From an uncultured Sphingobacteriia bacterium (GTDB taxonomy: Bacteria > Bacteroidota > Bacteroidia > Chitinophagales > Chitinophagaceae), in the NCBI GenBank assembly GCA_945957225.1, contig CAMFKK010000024.1, positions 1-13,657 of the forward strand: a stretch of 13,657 nucleotides of DNA, read 5' to 3'. Under the pieces are notes generated by a model. It searched no databases. It was given only the letters and a program-made list of their open reading frames with translations, and was not told where the DNA came from. Numbering within the stretch: position 1 is the first letter of the stretch; the number at the start of each line of letters is the position of its first letter. Made by a program: the position numbers and the translations under genes. This document shows, one piece after another, positions 7,840 through 13,657 of the stretch.

Positions 7840-9276
7840 ATGCGTACATGCTTAGTCTTATTCCTGGCAATGATTGGTTTACACAGTTTTGCCCAAACCC
7901 CAAGTATATCAGCCAATAAAAAATCCGTTCTCAATTCAGTTGAAAAACACCAAGAAGAGTTGATCAACCTAAGTAATCAGGTTTGGGGATTTGCAGAAAT
8001 AGCCATGCGTGAAAATAAATCAGCCAAAGTCTTAGCAGACTATGCGGAAGCGCAGGGTTTTAAAGTATCGCGCGGCGTAGCCAAAATTCCTACCGCATTT
8101 ATTGCAGAATATGGAAGTGGCAAACCCATTATTGGCATCTTGGGAGAATTTGATGCATTACCTGGGTTATCGCAAAAAGCACAACCAACCAAGGAGGTTT
8201 TAAAGGAAGGAGAACCGGGACATGGTTGTGGCCACAATATGTTTGGGGCAGGTAGTTTGGGTGCGGCAGTGGCCATAAAAGAACTCATCGCCGCAGGCAA
8301 ATTAAAAGGTACCATCCGGTTTTATGGTACTCCTGCAGAGGAAGACCTAGCTGGCAAAGTGTATATGGCAAGGGATGGTTTATTCAATGACTTAGATGTT
8401 TGCCTTGACTGGCACCCCGATTTTGAAAACAAAGCCAATATGCAAAGTTCACAAGCAGTAACCGATTATAGTATCAGCTTTAAAGGAAAGTCTGCACACG
8501 CTGCAGCAGATCCTTGGAATGGCAGAAGTGCTTTAGACGCAGCTGAATTATTTGCCCATGGCATGAATAGTTTACGCGAACACGTGAAACCTAGCGTGCG
8601 CATGCACTATGTGTATACCAAGGCTGGTAAAGTTCCCAATGTGATTCCTGATGAAGCAGCAGTTTGGTTGTGGATCAGAGATAGTAAAAGAAGTGGCGTG
8701 GCCGATGTTGCCGAGCGAATGATGGATATTGCCAAGGGTGCTGCGCTAATGGCAGGTGTGCAATATGAGGTTAAACTCAATAGTGGTCTCTATGAATTAT
8801 TGCTCAATGAAACTGGTGCCAAAACCTTACAAAATAACATGAATTTGGTAGGCCCCATTAGTTATACCAAAGAAGAATTGGATTTTGCCAATACCATTAT
8901 GAAGGAATATGGTATGGAAGCCAAGGGCATCAATGGTGGCATTAAACCCATGGAGCAAACCAAAGAAACTCCTCCTGGTGGTAGCACTGATGTTGGAGAC
9001 GTGAGTTACCTGGTACCAGAAATTACATTATTAGCTACTACCGCTCCCAATGATGCGCCATGGCATTCTTGGGTAGTGGTGGCTTGCGGTGGTATGAGTA
9101 TTGGACACAAGGGTATGCTCTTTGCATCAAAATCTTTGGGTACTACCATGGTGGATCTTTTTGAAAATGAACAACTCAGAAAAGACATTAGAGAAGAGTT
9201 TATCAAACGCAAGGGAAATGAAGTTTGGAAAGCCATGTTGCCTGATGCGCCGCCACCGGTTCCAAAAGACCAATAA
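7840..9276 (+). CDS. Exported M20-family amidohydrolase, AbgB-like
   Basis: A zinc-dependent amidohydrolase of peptidase family M20 (subfamily D), most like AbgB, the p-aminobenzoyl-glutamate hydrolase subunit. Numbering from 7840 gives 478 residues, close to AbgB (481). Visible metal-site motifs are EFDALPG (D105), GHGCGHN (128-134, with C130 and H132), PAEED (E167/E168), DWHPD (H192), SAHAAADPWNGRSALDA (H220, start of the lid domain), GGSTDVGDVSY (380-390) and PWHSW (H409). The frame is open back to an ATG at 7702, but that would put 46 extra residues before a clear signal peptide (MRTCLVLFLAMIGLHSFAQ). I therefore prefer ATG 7840, with ATG 7822 as a second choice. The signal peptide implies a periplasmic enzyme, unlike cytoplasmic E. 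coli AbgB. The substrate is unknown; it could be an N-acyl or aminoacyl amide. A strong terminator follows the stop. Confidence 0.88.
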   Translation: MRTCLVLFLAMIGLHSFAQTPSISANKKSVLNSVEKHQEELINLSNQVWGFAEIAMRENKSAKVLADYAEAQGFKVSRGVAKIPTAFIAEYGSGKPIIGILGEFDALPGLSQKAQPTKEVLKEGEPGHGCGHNMFGAGSLGAAVAIKELIAAGKLKGTIRFYGTPAEEDLAGKVYMARDGLFNDLDVCLDWHPDFENKANMQSSQAVTDYSISFKGKSAHAAADPWNGRSALDAAELFAHGMNSLREHVKPSVRMHYVYTKAGKVPNVIPDEAAVWLWIRDSKRSGVADVAERMMDIAKGAALMAGVQYEVKLNSGLYELLLNETGAKTLQNNMNLVGPISYTKEELDFANTIMKEYGMEAKGINGGIKPMEQTKETPPGGSTDVGDVSYLVPEITLLATTAPNDAPWHSWVVVACGGMSIGHKGMLFASKSLGTTMVDLFENEQLRKDIREEFIKRKGNEVWKAMLPDAPPPVPKDQ

Positions 9277-9314
9277 ACGGATTAAGTAACTTTATCATTA
9301 GAACTTCCAGAAAT

Positions 9315-9348
9315 AAAAAATGCGGACCGCCAACTGTCCGCATTTTTT
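9315..9348. terminator. Strong bidirectional intrinsic terminator
   Basis: The GC-rich stem TGCGGAC (9321-9327) pairs with GTCCGCA (9336-9342) around an 8-nt loop. It is flanked by six A (9315-9320) and eight T (9343-9350). On the + strand this is a hairpin plus T-tract ending the amidohydrolase transcript (stop at 9276). On the - strand the A-run becomes a T-tract, ending the btuB transcript (stop at 9366). The A and T runs can extend the stem to about 13 bp. Confidence 0.93.
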
Positions 9349-9365
9349 TTGTTTAGATGTATTCC

Positions 9366-11291
9366 TTAGAATCCAAATGTTAATCCGGCCATGAGGTTAA
9401 AGCGTTTGCTATTATAACCCACCACATCAAAATATTCCTGATTGGTCAAATTACGCAAGTCTATAAAACACTTGGTACGTTTGGTTAAAGCATATCCCAT
9501 ATAAAGGTCAATGGTGGTATAAGCAGGCATTTTCTCCGGACCCGCGTCATAAGTACCTTTTAGCCTAGTGCCAATATAGCGGAGCGATGGCATCAGGGTA
9601 ATTTTTGCAGATGGCTGCCAAGTTAAAACGGTGTTTAAAACAAGATTGGGTCTACGATATAGATTCTTGGTTTTAAAACCATTGTTCTCCCCTTCCCCAT
9701 CTACATAAGTGGCATTGAATACCCAATCCGTTTTGGCACTAAATGCAACGCGTGTTTCAAGTTCAAATCCATAATCATGTTGTTGGTCACGATTAATATA
9801 TTGGCTTATAAAATTGATGGGGTTGGTATTGAATACAATCAAGTCTTGAATGTCTCTTTTAAAACCTGCCAAACGAACACTGCTCTTACCATTTTTGTCT
9901 AAGAAAGCAAAACCCAATTCATAGTTGGTACTTTTTTCTGGACTCAGACCCTTGTTTCCATATTCGCTATAAAGTTGATACAGAGATGGAATCTTATACG
10001 CAGAAGAGATATTAATAAAGAATTTTAGTTGCTTGTTTATATGATAAGATGGATTGATGGTATAGGTACTGTTGTTGCCATAAATATTATGACGGTCGAT
10101 TCTAAAACCCGCTTCCAAATCAAAACCGGCCAAATCATTTAAGAGAATAGAATTGTACCAAGACAGGTTATTGGCTTTGGCAGAATCACCCAGGGCAGTT
10201 TCAAATGGACCAAATGAACTGATGCTCAAATAAGATTGACTAGTCTGTTGTTGCTGAAATTGCAAACCTGAAACCAACACTACTTTTTTAGACAGGTTGA
10301 AATTCCCAAATGTTTCAGTGATAGCGGTATTCCCGTTGTATTCACCGCGAGAATATTTGGCAAATCCGCCAACAGAAGCACTATCGTCTGTATAGATTCT
10401 ACCTGCTTTTAAAAAACTCTGCGTGAGATGCCATTGAACTTTTGTACCTGTATACCCAAGGTCTATATGATGTTGGGTATTTTTATTGTCAAACACATTA
10501 TCCTTGTCATCTTGAAATGCGCCAGCATCCGTTCCACCTGTATATTTCAAAAATTGATGAGACGTGGAGATTGACCAGTTTTTGTTGAATTGATATCCAA
10601 AAGCTAATTGCCAGTTATTTTGCTTAAAATTATCTTTATCAAAATCTTTTTTGCCCGTACTATCATGGGCAGTTGAAAATCCATTTCCATTGGTAAAGTC
10701 ATAGCCTAGGCGATATCTGAATTTTCCAATGGCTCCATTGAGTCCAAGATTGCCACGAAAGGTTTGGTAACTACCATAGCTCAATACGCTACTCAAGTGT
10801 TGACCATTGTTGGTTGCTTTTTTGGTAATGATATTGATGACTCCAGCTACAGCATCGCTACCCCAAAGGGTGCTTTGTGCGCCTTTTAGAATTTCTACTC
10901 TTTCAATCATTCCAAGTGAAATCATGTTCAGGTCAAAGGTATTGTTGATCTGAGAGGGGTCATTCATGGGAACACCGTCTAATAAGATTAAGGTATTTCC
11001 TAGACCAGAGCCACGTAAATAAATGTCTGGATTGGTGCCCAGATTATTTCCAGCGCCATTGATAAATACACCTGCTTGATAATTGATGATTTCCGATAAA
11101 TTCTTTCCCGCGTTGCGTTGCAAGGTTTCTTGGTTAATGACTGTAACCATTTTACCCGTGCTGCTTTGCTTTTGTTGCAAGCGATTGGCTGTTACAATTA
11201 CTTGGTCCAGTTGTCTAAAACTAGTACTGTCTTGTGCAATTAATTGACTGCTGAAAATAGTAGCAGCCAACCATAAAAATGTTCTTTTCAT
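9366..11291 (-). CDS. btuB: TonB-dependent vitamin B12 receptor, BtuB type
   Basis: A 641-residue outer-membrane receptor that takes up cobalamin using energy from TonB-ExbB-ExbD. It begins with a signal peptide (MKRTFLWLAATIFSSQLIAQ), followed by a TonB-box-like LDQVIVTANR (28-37) and the plug domain (about 40-158) with PDIYLRGSGLGNTLILLDGVP and ERVEILKGAQSTLWGSDAVAGVINIITKK. From about 165 it is a beta-barrel, with a typical end: IDLRNLTNQEYFDVVGYN, then RFNLMAGLTFGF, which ends in Phe. The compact size is near E. coli BtuB (614) and much shorter than SusC-type receptors. The substrate call rests mainly on the cobalamin riboswitch in its leader, which is strong evidence; the protein sequence alone would say only small TonB-dependent receptor. 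The ATG at 11289-11291 is set by the signal peptide and sits inside a small hairpin. A terminator follows at 9315-9348. Confidence 0.92.
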   Translation of the reverse strand: MKRTFLWLAATIFSSQLIAQDSTSFRQLDQVIVTANRLQQKQSSTGKMVTVINQETLQRNAGKNLSEIINYQAGVFINGAGNNLGTNPDIYLRGSGLGNTLILLDGVPMNDPSQINNTFDLNMISLGMIERVEILKGAQSTLWGSDAVAGVINIITKKATNNGQHLSSVLSYGSYQTFRGNLGLNGAIGKFRYRLGYDFTNGNGFSTAHDSTGKKDFDKDNFKQNNWQLAFGYQFNKNWSISTSHQFLKYTGGTDAGAFQDDKDNVFDNKNTQHHIDLGYTGTKVQWHLTQSFLKAGRIYTDDSASVGGFAKYSRGEYNGNTAITETFGNFNLSKKVVLVSGLQFQQQQTSQSYLSISSFGPFETALGDSAKANNLSWYNSILLNDLAGFDLEAGFRIDRHNIYGNNSTYTINPSYHINKQLKFFINISSAYKIPSLYQLYSEYGNKGLSPEKSTNYELGFAFLDKNGKSSVRLAGFKRDIQDLIVFNTNPINFISQYINRDQQHDYGFELETRVAFSAKTDWVFNATYVDGEGENNGFKTKNLYRRPNLVLNTVLTWQPSAKITLMPSLRYIGTRLKGTYDAGPEKMPAYTTIDLYMGYALTKRTKCFIDLRNLTNQEYFDVVGYNSKRFNLMAGLTFGF

Positions 11292-11389
11292 TTGAAAAGG
11301 TTTTTAAAGTGGCCGCTTTCAGGAAATGAATTCAGAAGGAAACATAAATGTCTTTCGACCCTTACATCTCATGCCTTTCACCCGAAAGC
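11284..11389 (-). promoter_or_regulatory. btuB leader downstream of the aptamer: candidate expression platform
   Basis: In the RNA (minus strand) a CUUUC at 11388-11384 can pair in three mutually exclusive ways: with GAAAG at 11379-11375 (tight 4-nt loop), with CGAAAG at 11357-11352 (using CUUUCG 11388-11383), or with GAAAGC at 11320-11315 (using GCUUUC 11389-11384). Separately, CUUUUC (11299-11294) and GAAAAG (11289-11284) form a hairpin whose loop and first 3' stem base contain the start codon (11291-11289). No T-tract terminator is present, which points to control of translation start rather than transcription termination. The pairings are visible in the sequence; the switching role is inference. 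Confidence 0.45.
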
Positions 11390-11407
11390 TGAAAATTGTT
11401 AATGGAT

Positions 11408-11576
11408 GCGGCAGGTCTTCTGACTTGCTCCGTTATCCAAGCCTTCCCGTGTTGGCAACAGTGGCGTGAGTGAGGATAATTTGCTAGGAGCTTACAGCTA
11501 CGGGGATAGTTCCAGATTTTCACCGGATTCCCTTTTAATCCATTACCTGTTTTACCAAGTGCTGGAACCGAAACCG
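11408..11576 (-). ncRNA. Cobalamin riboswitch aptamer
   Basis: Reading the minus strand, the conserved cobalamin aptamer elements occur in order. First comes GGGAATCCGGTG (11532-11521), followed by AAAATCTGGAACTATCCCC and GTAGCTGTAAG (ending at 11491), matching the GGGAA...GGTG...CCCC...GCTGTAA core. After a stretch of paired regions comes the B12 box AGTCAGAAGACCTGCC (11425-11410). This element binds adenosylcobalamin or another cobalamin and lowers expression of the downstream gene when the vitamin is plentiful. It lies about 115 nt upstream of the btuB start on the same strand. The aptamer class is sure; the exact outer ends (P1) are estimated from the promoter position and the B12 box. 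Confidence 0.96.
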
Positions 11577-11579
11577 GGG

Positions 11580-11612
11580 CAAATGTAGTTTTTTAACAGA
11601 ATAAAAAGCAAA
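11580..11612 (-). promoter_or_regulatory. Bacteroidota-type promoter for the btuB riboswitch transcript
   Basis: On the minus strand TTTG (11612-11609, -33 element) and TACATTTG (11587-11580, a perfect TAnnTTTG -7 element) are separated by 21 nt, within the range reported for Bacteroidota promoters. Transcription should start about 4-6 nt downstream, near 11574-11576, so the RNA would begin GGUUUCGG, immediately at the 5' edge of the cobalamin aptamer. The fit of promoter and aptamer supports both calls. Confidence 0.7.
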
Positions 11613-11680
11613 ATGCTAGTATTAAATCTTCCTATAACTTTATTAGGCATTGTATTTGAATCAATCCCTAAAAAAACAAG

Positions 11681-12154
11681 ATGAAACATTTCATATGGAT
11701 AATTTGCATTGTCCTTTTAGGAATATCTGCCTGTAGAACAGTTAAGCCAGCAGTTCAGCCAACCGTTGAGCCAGCAGTTCAGCCAGCAGTTCAGCAACCC
11801 CTTGGACTTACTGAAACCTATTGGCGATTGGTTGAATTAAATGGTGAAGCCATAGTAAAGGAACCTTCTGCTACAAGAGAAGCCCATATTATCCTTAAAA
11901 AAGAAGGTCTTAAAGTAAACGGGAATAGTGGATGCAATAGTTTTTTTGGATCCTATACATTAAAAGGAAAACACGAAATTCATTTTGGAAAAATGGGTTC
12001 AACAATGATGGCTTGTAAAGACATGCTCATGGAAAGAAAATTTCTATACGCTATCACCAACGCTGATCAATACAATATCAAAGATGGTCGTTTGATTCTC
12101 TCAAAAGGTACAAAAACCATCTTAGCCAAGTTTGAAAGTAAGGACCTACGTTAA
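11681..12154 (+). CDS. META-domain (HslJ-like) lipoprotein
   Basis: A 157-residue lipoprotein. The signal peptide ends in a good lipobox, LLGISAC, with Cys18 as the lipidation site; the residues after it (RTVKP) lack the acidic surface-export signal seen in some Bacteroidota lipoproteins, so an inward-facing location is more likely. Residues 23-38 are a repeat linker of PxVx units. The META domain follows: TYWRLVELNGEAI (46-58), AHIILKK (68-74), the signature GNSGCNSFFGSY (81-92), and HFGKMGSTMMAC (101-112), with C85 and C112 both present. META domains occur in HslJ, a heat-shock protein of E. coli linked to novobiocin resistance, and in many envelope lipoproteins; the molecular role is not known. 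It stands 15 bp from the convergent receptor gene and starts about 100 bp from the divergent btuB promoter. Confidence 0.85.
   Translation: MKHFIWIICIVLLGISACRTVKPAVQPTVEPAVQPAVQQPLGLTETYWRLVELNGEAIVKEPSATREAHIILKKEGLKVNGNSGCNSFFGSYTLKGKHEIHFGKMGSTMMACKDMLMERKFLYAITNADQYNIKDGRLILSKGTKTILAKFESKDLR
11746..11793 (+). repeat. Four 12-bp tandem units encoding a PxVx linker
   Basis: Units of 12 bp: GCCAGCAGTTCA at 11746-11757, 11770-11781 and 11782-11793 are identical, and GCCAACCGTTGA at 11758-11769 is a diverged copy. In frame they encode PAVQ-PTVE-PAVQ-PAVQ, a proline-rich spacer between the lipidated cysteine and the META domain. A 12-bp unit keeps the frame when copies are gained or lost, so the linker length may vary between strains. 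Confidence 0.85.
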
Positions 12155-12169
12155 AACAATCGCGCGGAT

Positions 12170-13657
12170 TTATAAGTTAACCTGAATCCCTGCAGATACC
12201 CATCGCCCTGGCATAACCGAACCCAACAAGTCACTATAATTGGTATTCAACAAATTATCTGCTTGCAAATAGCACCCTAATTTTTGTTGGAGTACAAAGA
12301 CTTGAAATTTTGCATTGAGCAGAAAATAATTCTCAGACAATTCTGCCCCAATGGCCGATGAACTTGCAGCTGATCTTATTTTATAAATAGTATTTCCGCT
12401 CAACTGCCAGTGTTTTGTGCCATAGAGCAAAGAGCCATTGATGAGTAGTTTGGCGTGTGAGGAAAGATAAAAAGAAGGGGCCGCGTCAAAAGTTTTGCTG
12501 TCTAACCAAACTAGACCTGCTGTTGCCATCATTTTTTTTCCATTGGTCCATTGGTTTAGATATCTAAGGTCCGTTTCCCAACCTAATACATTTACTTTGG
12601 CAACATTACTGGCTAGTGCATAAGTACCTGTTGAAACCAAGTTGGTTTTCCTTGGCATTTGGTCATAAGGAGTAGGCGTCCAGTCTATCACCCCAGCTTG
12701 GTTTCTTTGAAACAAAGTATTGGATAAACGCCAATGTTTATTGGCTACTAAATCCATACCCAATTCATAACTCCAACTGGTTTCTGCTTTTAGATCAGGA
12801 TTGCCAATACTACCGCTGCTAACCAAGGTCTTATTATAATTGTTGTAACGCTCTGTAAAATCGGCTTGTCTAATGGTTTTACCTATACTTCCGCGCCATT
12901 GAACCATTCCAGTTTTATAGGAGAAATTGATTTGTGGCACTAATTCTGCACCAATGTTTTGGGTGTGGTCTAAACGAATGGATCCTGCTACCAAGAATTG
13001 CTCAGAAACCTGTTGATTCCATAATAAGAACAGACCTGTTTGAGTTAATTGATGCTTGCCCCTATCATTAGATTCTATCAATTTTTGCTGCACTTGCAAG
13101 CCTGTAATCAATTGGGCACTGTTAGAAAAACTATGCTGATATCTTCCTGCAAATTGCAATAGTTTAGACAGGTTTTCATTGGCTGCGGCAGCACTGTTAA
13201 AAGCATAGACATCTGTTGCTTGTTTGTATCCAGCATCTAATTGTAGTTGGTCTTTGTTTTTTTGATAAGTAAGACTCAATTGATTCCAATAACCACTTAC
13301 AGTTTCCTTAGCAGTATCAGACTTGAAACTGGTATAAAAATTCTGCGCACTAAAATAGCGTTTGTCATAAGTTGTTCTAAATGCCAAACGCCAATTTTGA
13401 TTTAGATAATGACTAATGGAAAAAGAAGCTGTTTGGTTTTTATAAAATCCAGTGGTTCCCCTTTGTTGCTGACCATCCGCTTGGTTGAGTAAAATGCCTG
13501 CGGCGATGGCCGTATGCTGTTTTTGATAAAATACCCCAGCATTCACTCCAAGCATGCCGTACTGCCCAGCATTAGCTTGTGCTTGAACCTTTTGTTGCGA
13601 AGTATTTTTCTTGGCAGTAAATGTTTTGGTAATCACCTGAATAACTCCACCTACTGC
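12170..13657 (-). CDS. TonB-dependent receptor, C-terminal part (5' end beyond window)
   Basis: The reading frame runs through the window edge: codons from 13657 read AVGGVIQVITK, the classic end of a TonB-dependent receptor plug domain, so the GTG at 13634-13636 is internal and not a start. About 495 residues are visible. They form a 22-strand-type barrel containing SIGNPDLKAETSWSYELG, a typical receptor motif. The end, LQADNLLNTNYSDLLGSVMPGRWVSAGIQVNL in overall pattern, matches the NLLN..Y...PGR C-terminal signature of the family. The ligand cannot be read from this part. Proximity to btuB (about 0.9 kb between the coding regions) makes cobalamin or a metal chelate thinkable but unproven. 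It is convergent with the META lipoprotein gene, 15 bp apart, with no clear terminator between them. Confidence 0.9.
   Translation of the reverse strand, partial: AVGGVIQVITKTFTAKKNTSQQKVQAQANAGQYGMLGVNAGVFYQKQHTAIAAGILLNQADGQQQRGTTGFYKNQTASFSISHYLNQNWRLAFRTTYDKRYFSAQNFYTSFKSDTAKETVSGYWNQLSLTYQKNKDQLQLDAGYKQATDVYAFNSAAAANENLSKLLQFAGRYQHSFSNSAQLITGLQVQQKLIESNDRGKHQLTQTGLFLLWNQQVSEQFLVAGSIRLDHTQNIGAELVPQINFSYKTGMVQWRGSIGKTIRQADFTERYNNYNKTLVSSGSIGNPDLKAETSWSYELGMDLVANKHWRLSNTLFQRNQAGVIDWTPTPYDQMPRKTNLVSTGTYALASNVAKVNVLGWETDLRYLNQWTNGKKMMATAGLVWLDSKTFDAAPSFYLSSHAKLLINGSLLYGTKHWQLSGNTIYKIRSAASSSAIGAELSENYFLLNAKFQVFVLQQKLGCYLQADNLLNTNYSDLLGSVMPGRWVSAGIQVNL

Noticed and set aside
8040..8315. Open frame opposite the amidohydrolase on the minus strand
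   Set aside because: It is a shadow of a strongly conserved enzyme-coding region (zinc-site motifs on the + strand), with no start context or recognisable product. Other antisense frames within dctA, AsmA and the amidohydrolase were rejected for the same reason.
11746..11793. Short tandem repeats as a CRISPR-like array
   Set aside because: The units are 12 bp, contiguous without spacers, and lie in frame in a lipoprotein linker.
12158..12170. AATC-GCGCG-GATT as a terminator between the META lipoprotein and the second receptor
   Set aside because: It has only four base pairs and no T-tract on either strand; it is too weak to call.
13634..13636. GTG as a start for the last gene on the minus strand
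   Set aside because: The frame continues to the edge and reads AVGGVIQVITK, the end of a receptor plug domain, so the true start lies outside the window.

Overview
The window looks like ordinary chromosomal DNA from a Bacteroidota bacterium, most likely of the Chitinophagaceae type (this placement is inference from protein style and was not searched). It is AT-rich, starts lack clear Shine-Dalgarno sites, outer-membrane proteins and TonB-dependent receptors are abundant, and one promoter matches the Bacteroidota -33 TTTG / -7 TAnnTTTG pattern. I see no insertion sequence, integrase, phage gene, CRISPR array, tRNA or rRNA. Both ends cut through genes.

Layout. Positions 1-494 (+) are the C-terminal part of an outer-membrane beta-barrel protein, followed after 25 bp by a DctA-type C4-dicarboxylate symporter (520-1752, +). 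The symporter converges on, and overlaps by 4 bp, a 1036-residue AsmA-like envelope protein (1749-4859, -). Upstream of AsmA on the same strand is a LOG-family nucleotide phosphoribohydrolase (4944-5675, -). Divergent from it is an unrecognised exported 481-residue protein (5753-7198, +), which converges on a short SSB (7283-7636, -). A divergent regulatory region with three perfect 10-bp palindromes separates ssb from an exported M20 (AbgB-like) amidohydrolase whose true start is near 7840, not 7702. A strong bidirectional terminator at 9315-9348 separates the amidohydrolase from a BtuB-type TonB-dependent receptor (9366-11291, -).

The clearest regulatory unit is the btuB leader. A textbook cobalamin aptamer (about 11408-11576, -) sits directly downstream of a Bacteroidota promoter, so the transcript should begin at the aptamer's 5' edge. 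Between aptamer and start codon the leader can form competing hairpins, and the AUG itself lies in a hairpin. Beyond it are a META-domain lipoprotein (11681-12154, +) with a short PxVx repeat linker and, convergent with it, the C-terminal part of a second TonB-dependent receptor (12170-13657, -) that runs off the window.

Working together: the vitamin B12 leader and receptor form one coherent regulated uptake unit, and the second receptor may or may not share its substrate. The other genes are housekeeping or envelope functions without an evident joint pathway. I do not see a new multi-gene system. The items most worth a second look are the btuB expression platform, the palindrome cluster, the tail-less SSB, the exported M20 enzyme and the unrecognised 481-residue protein.
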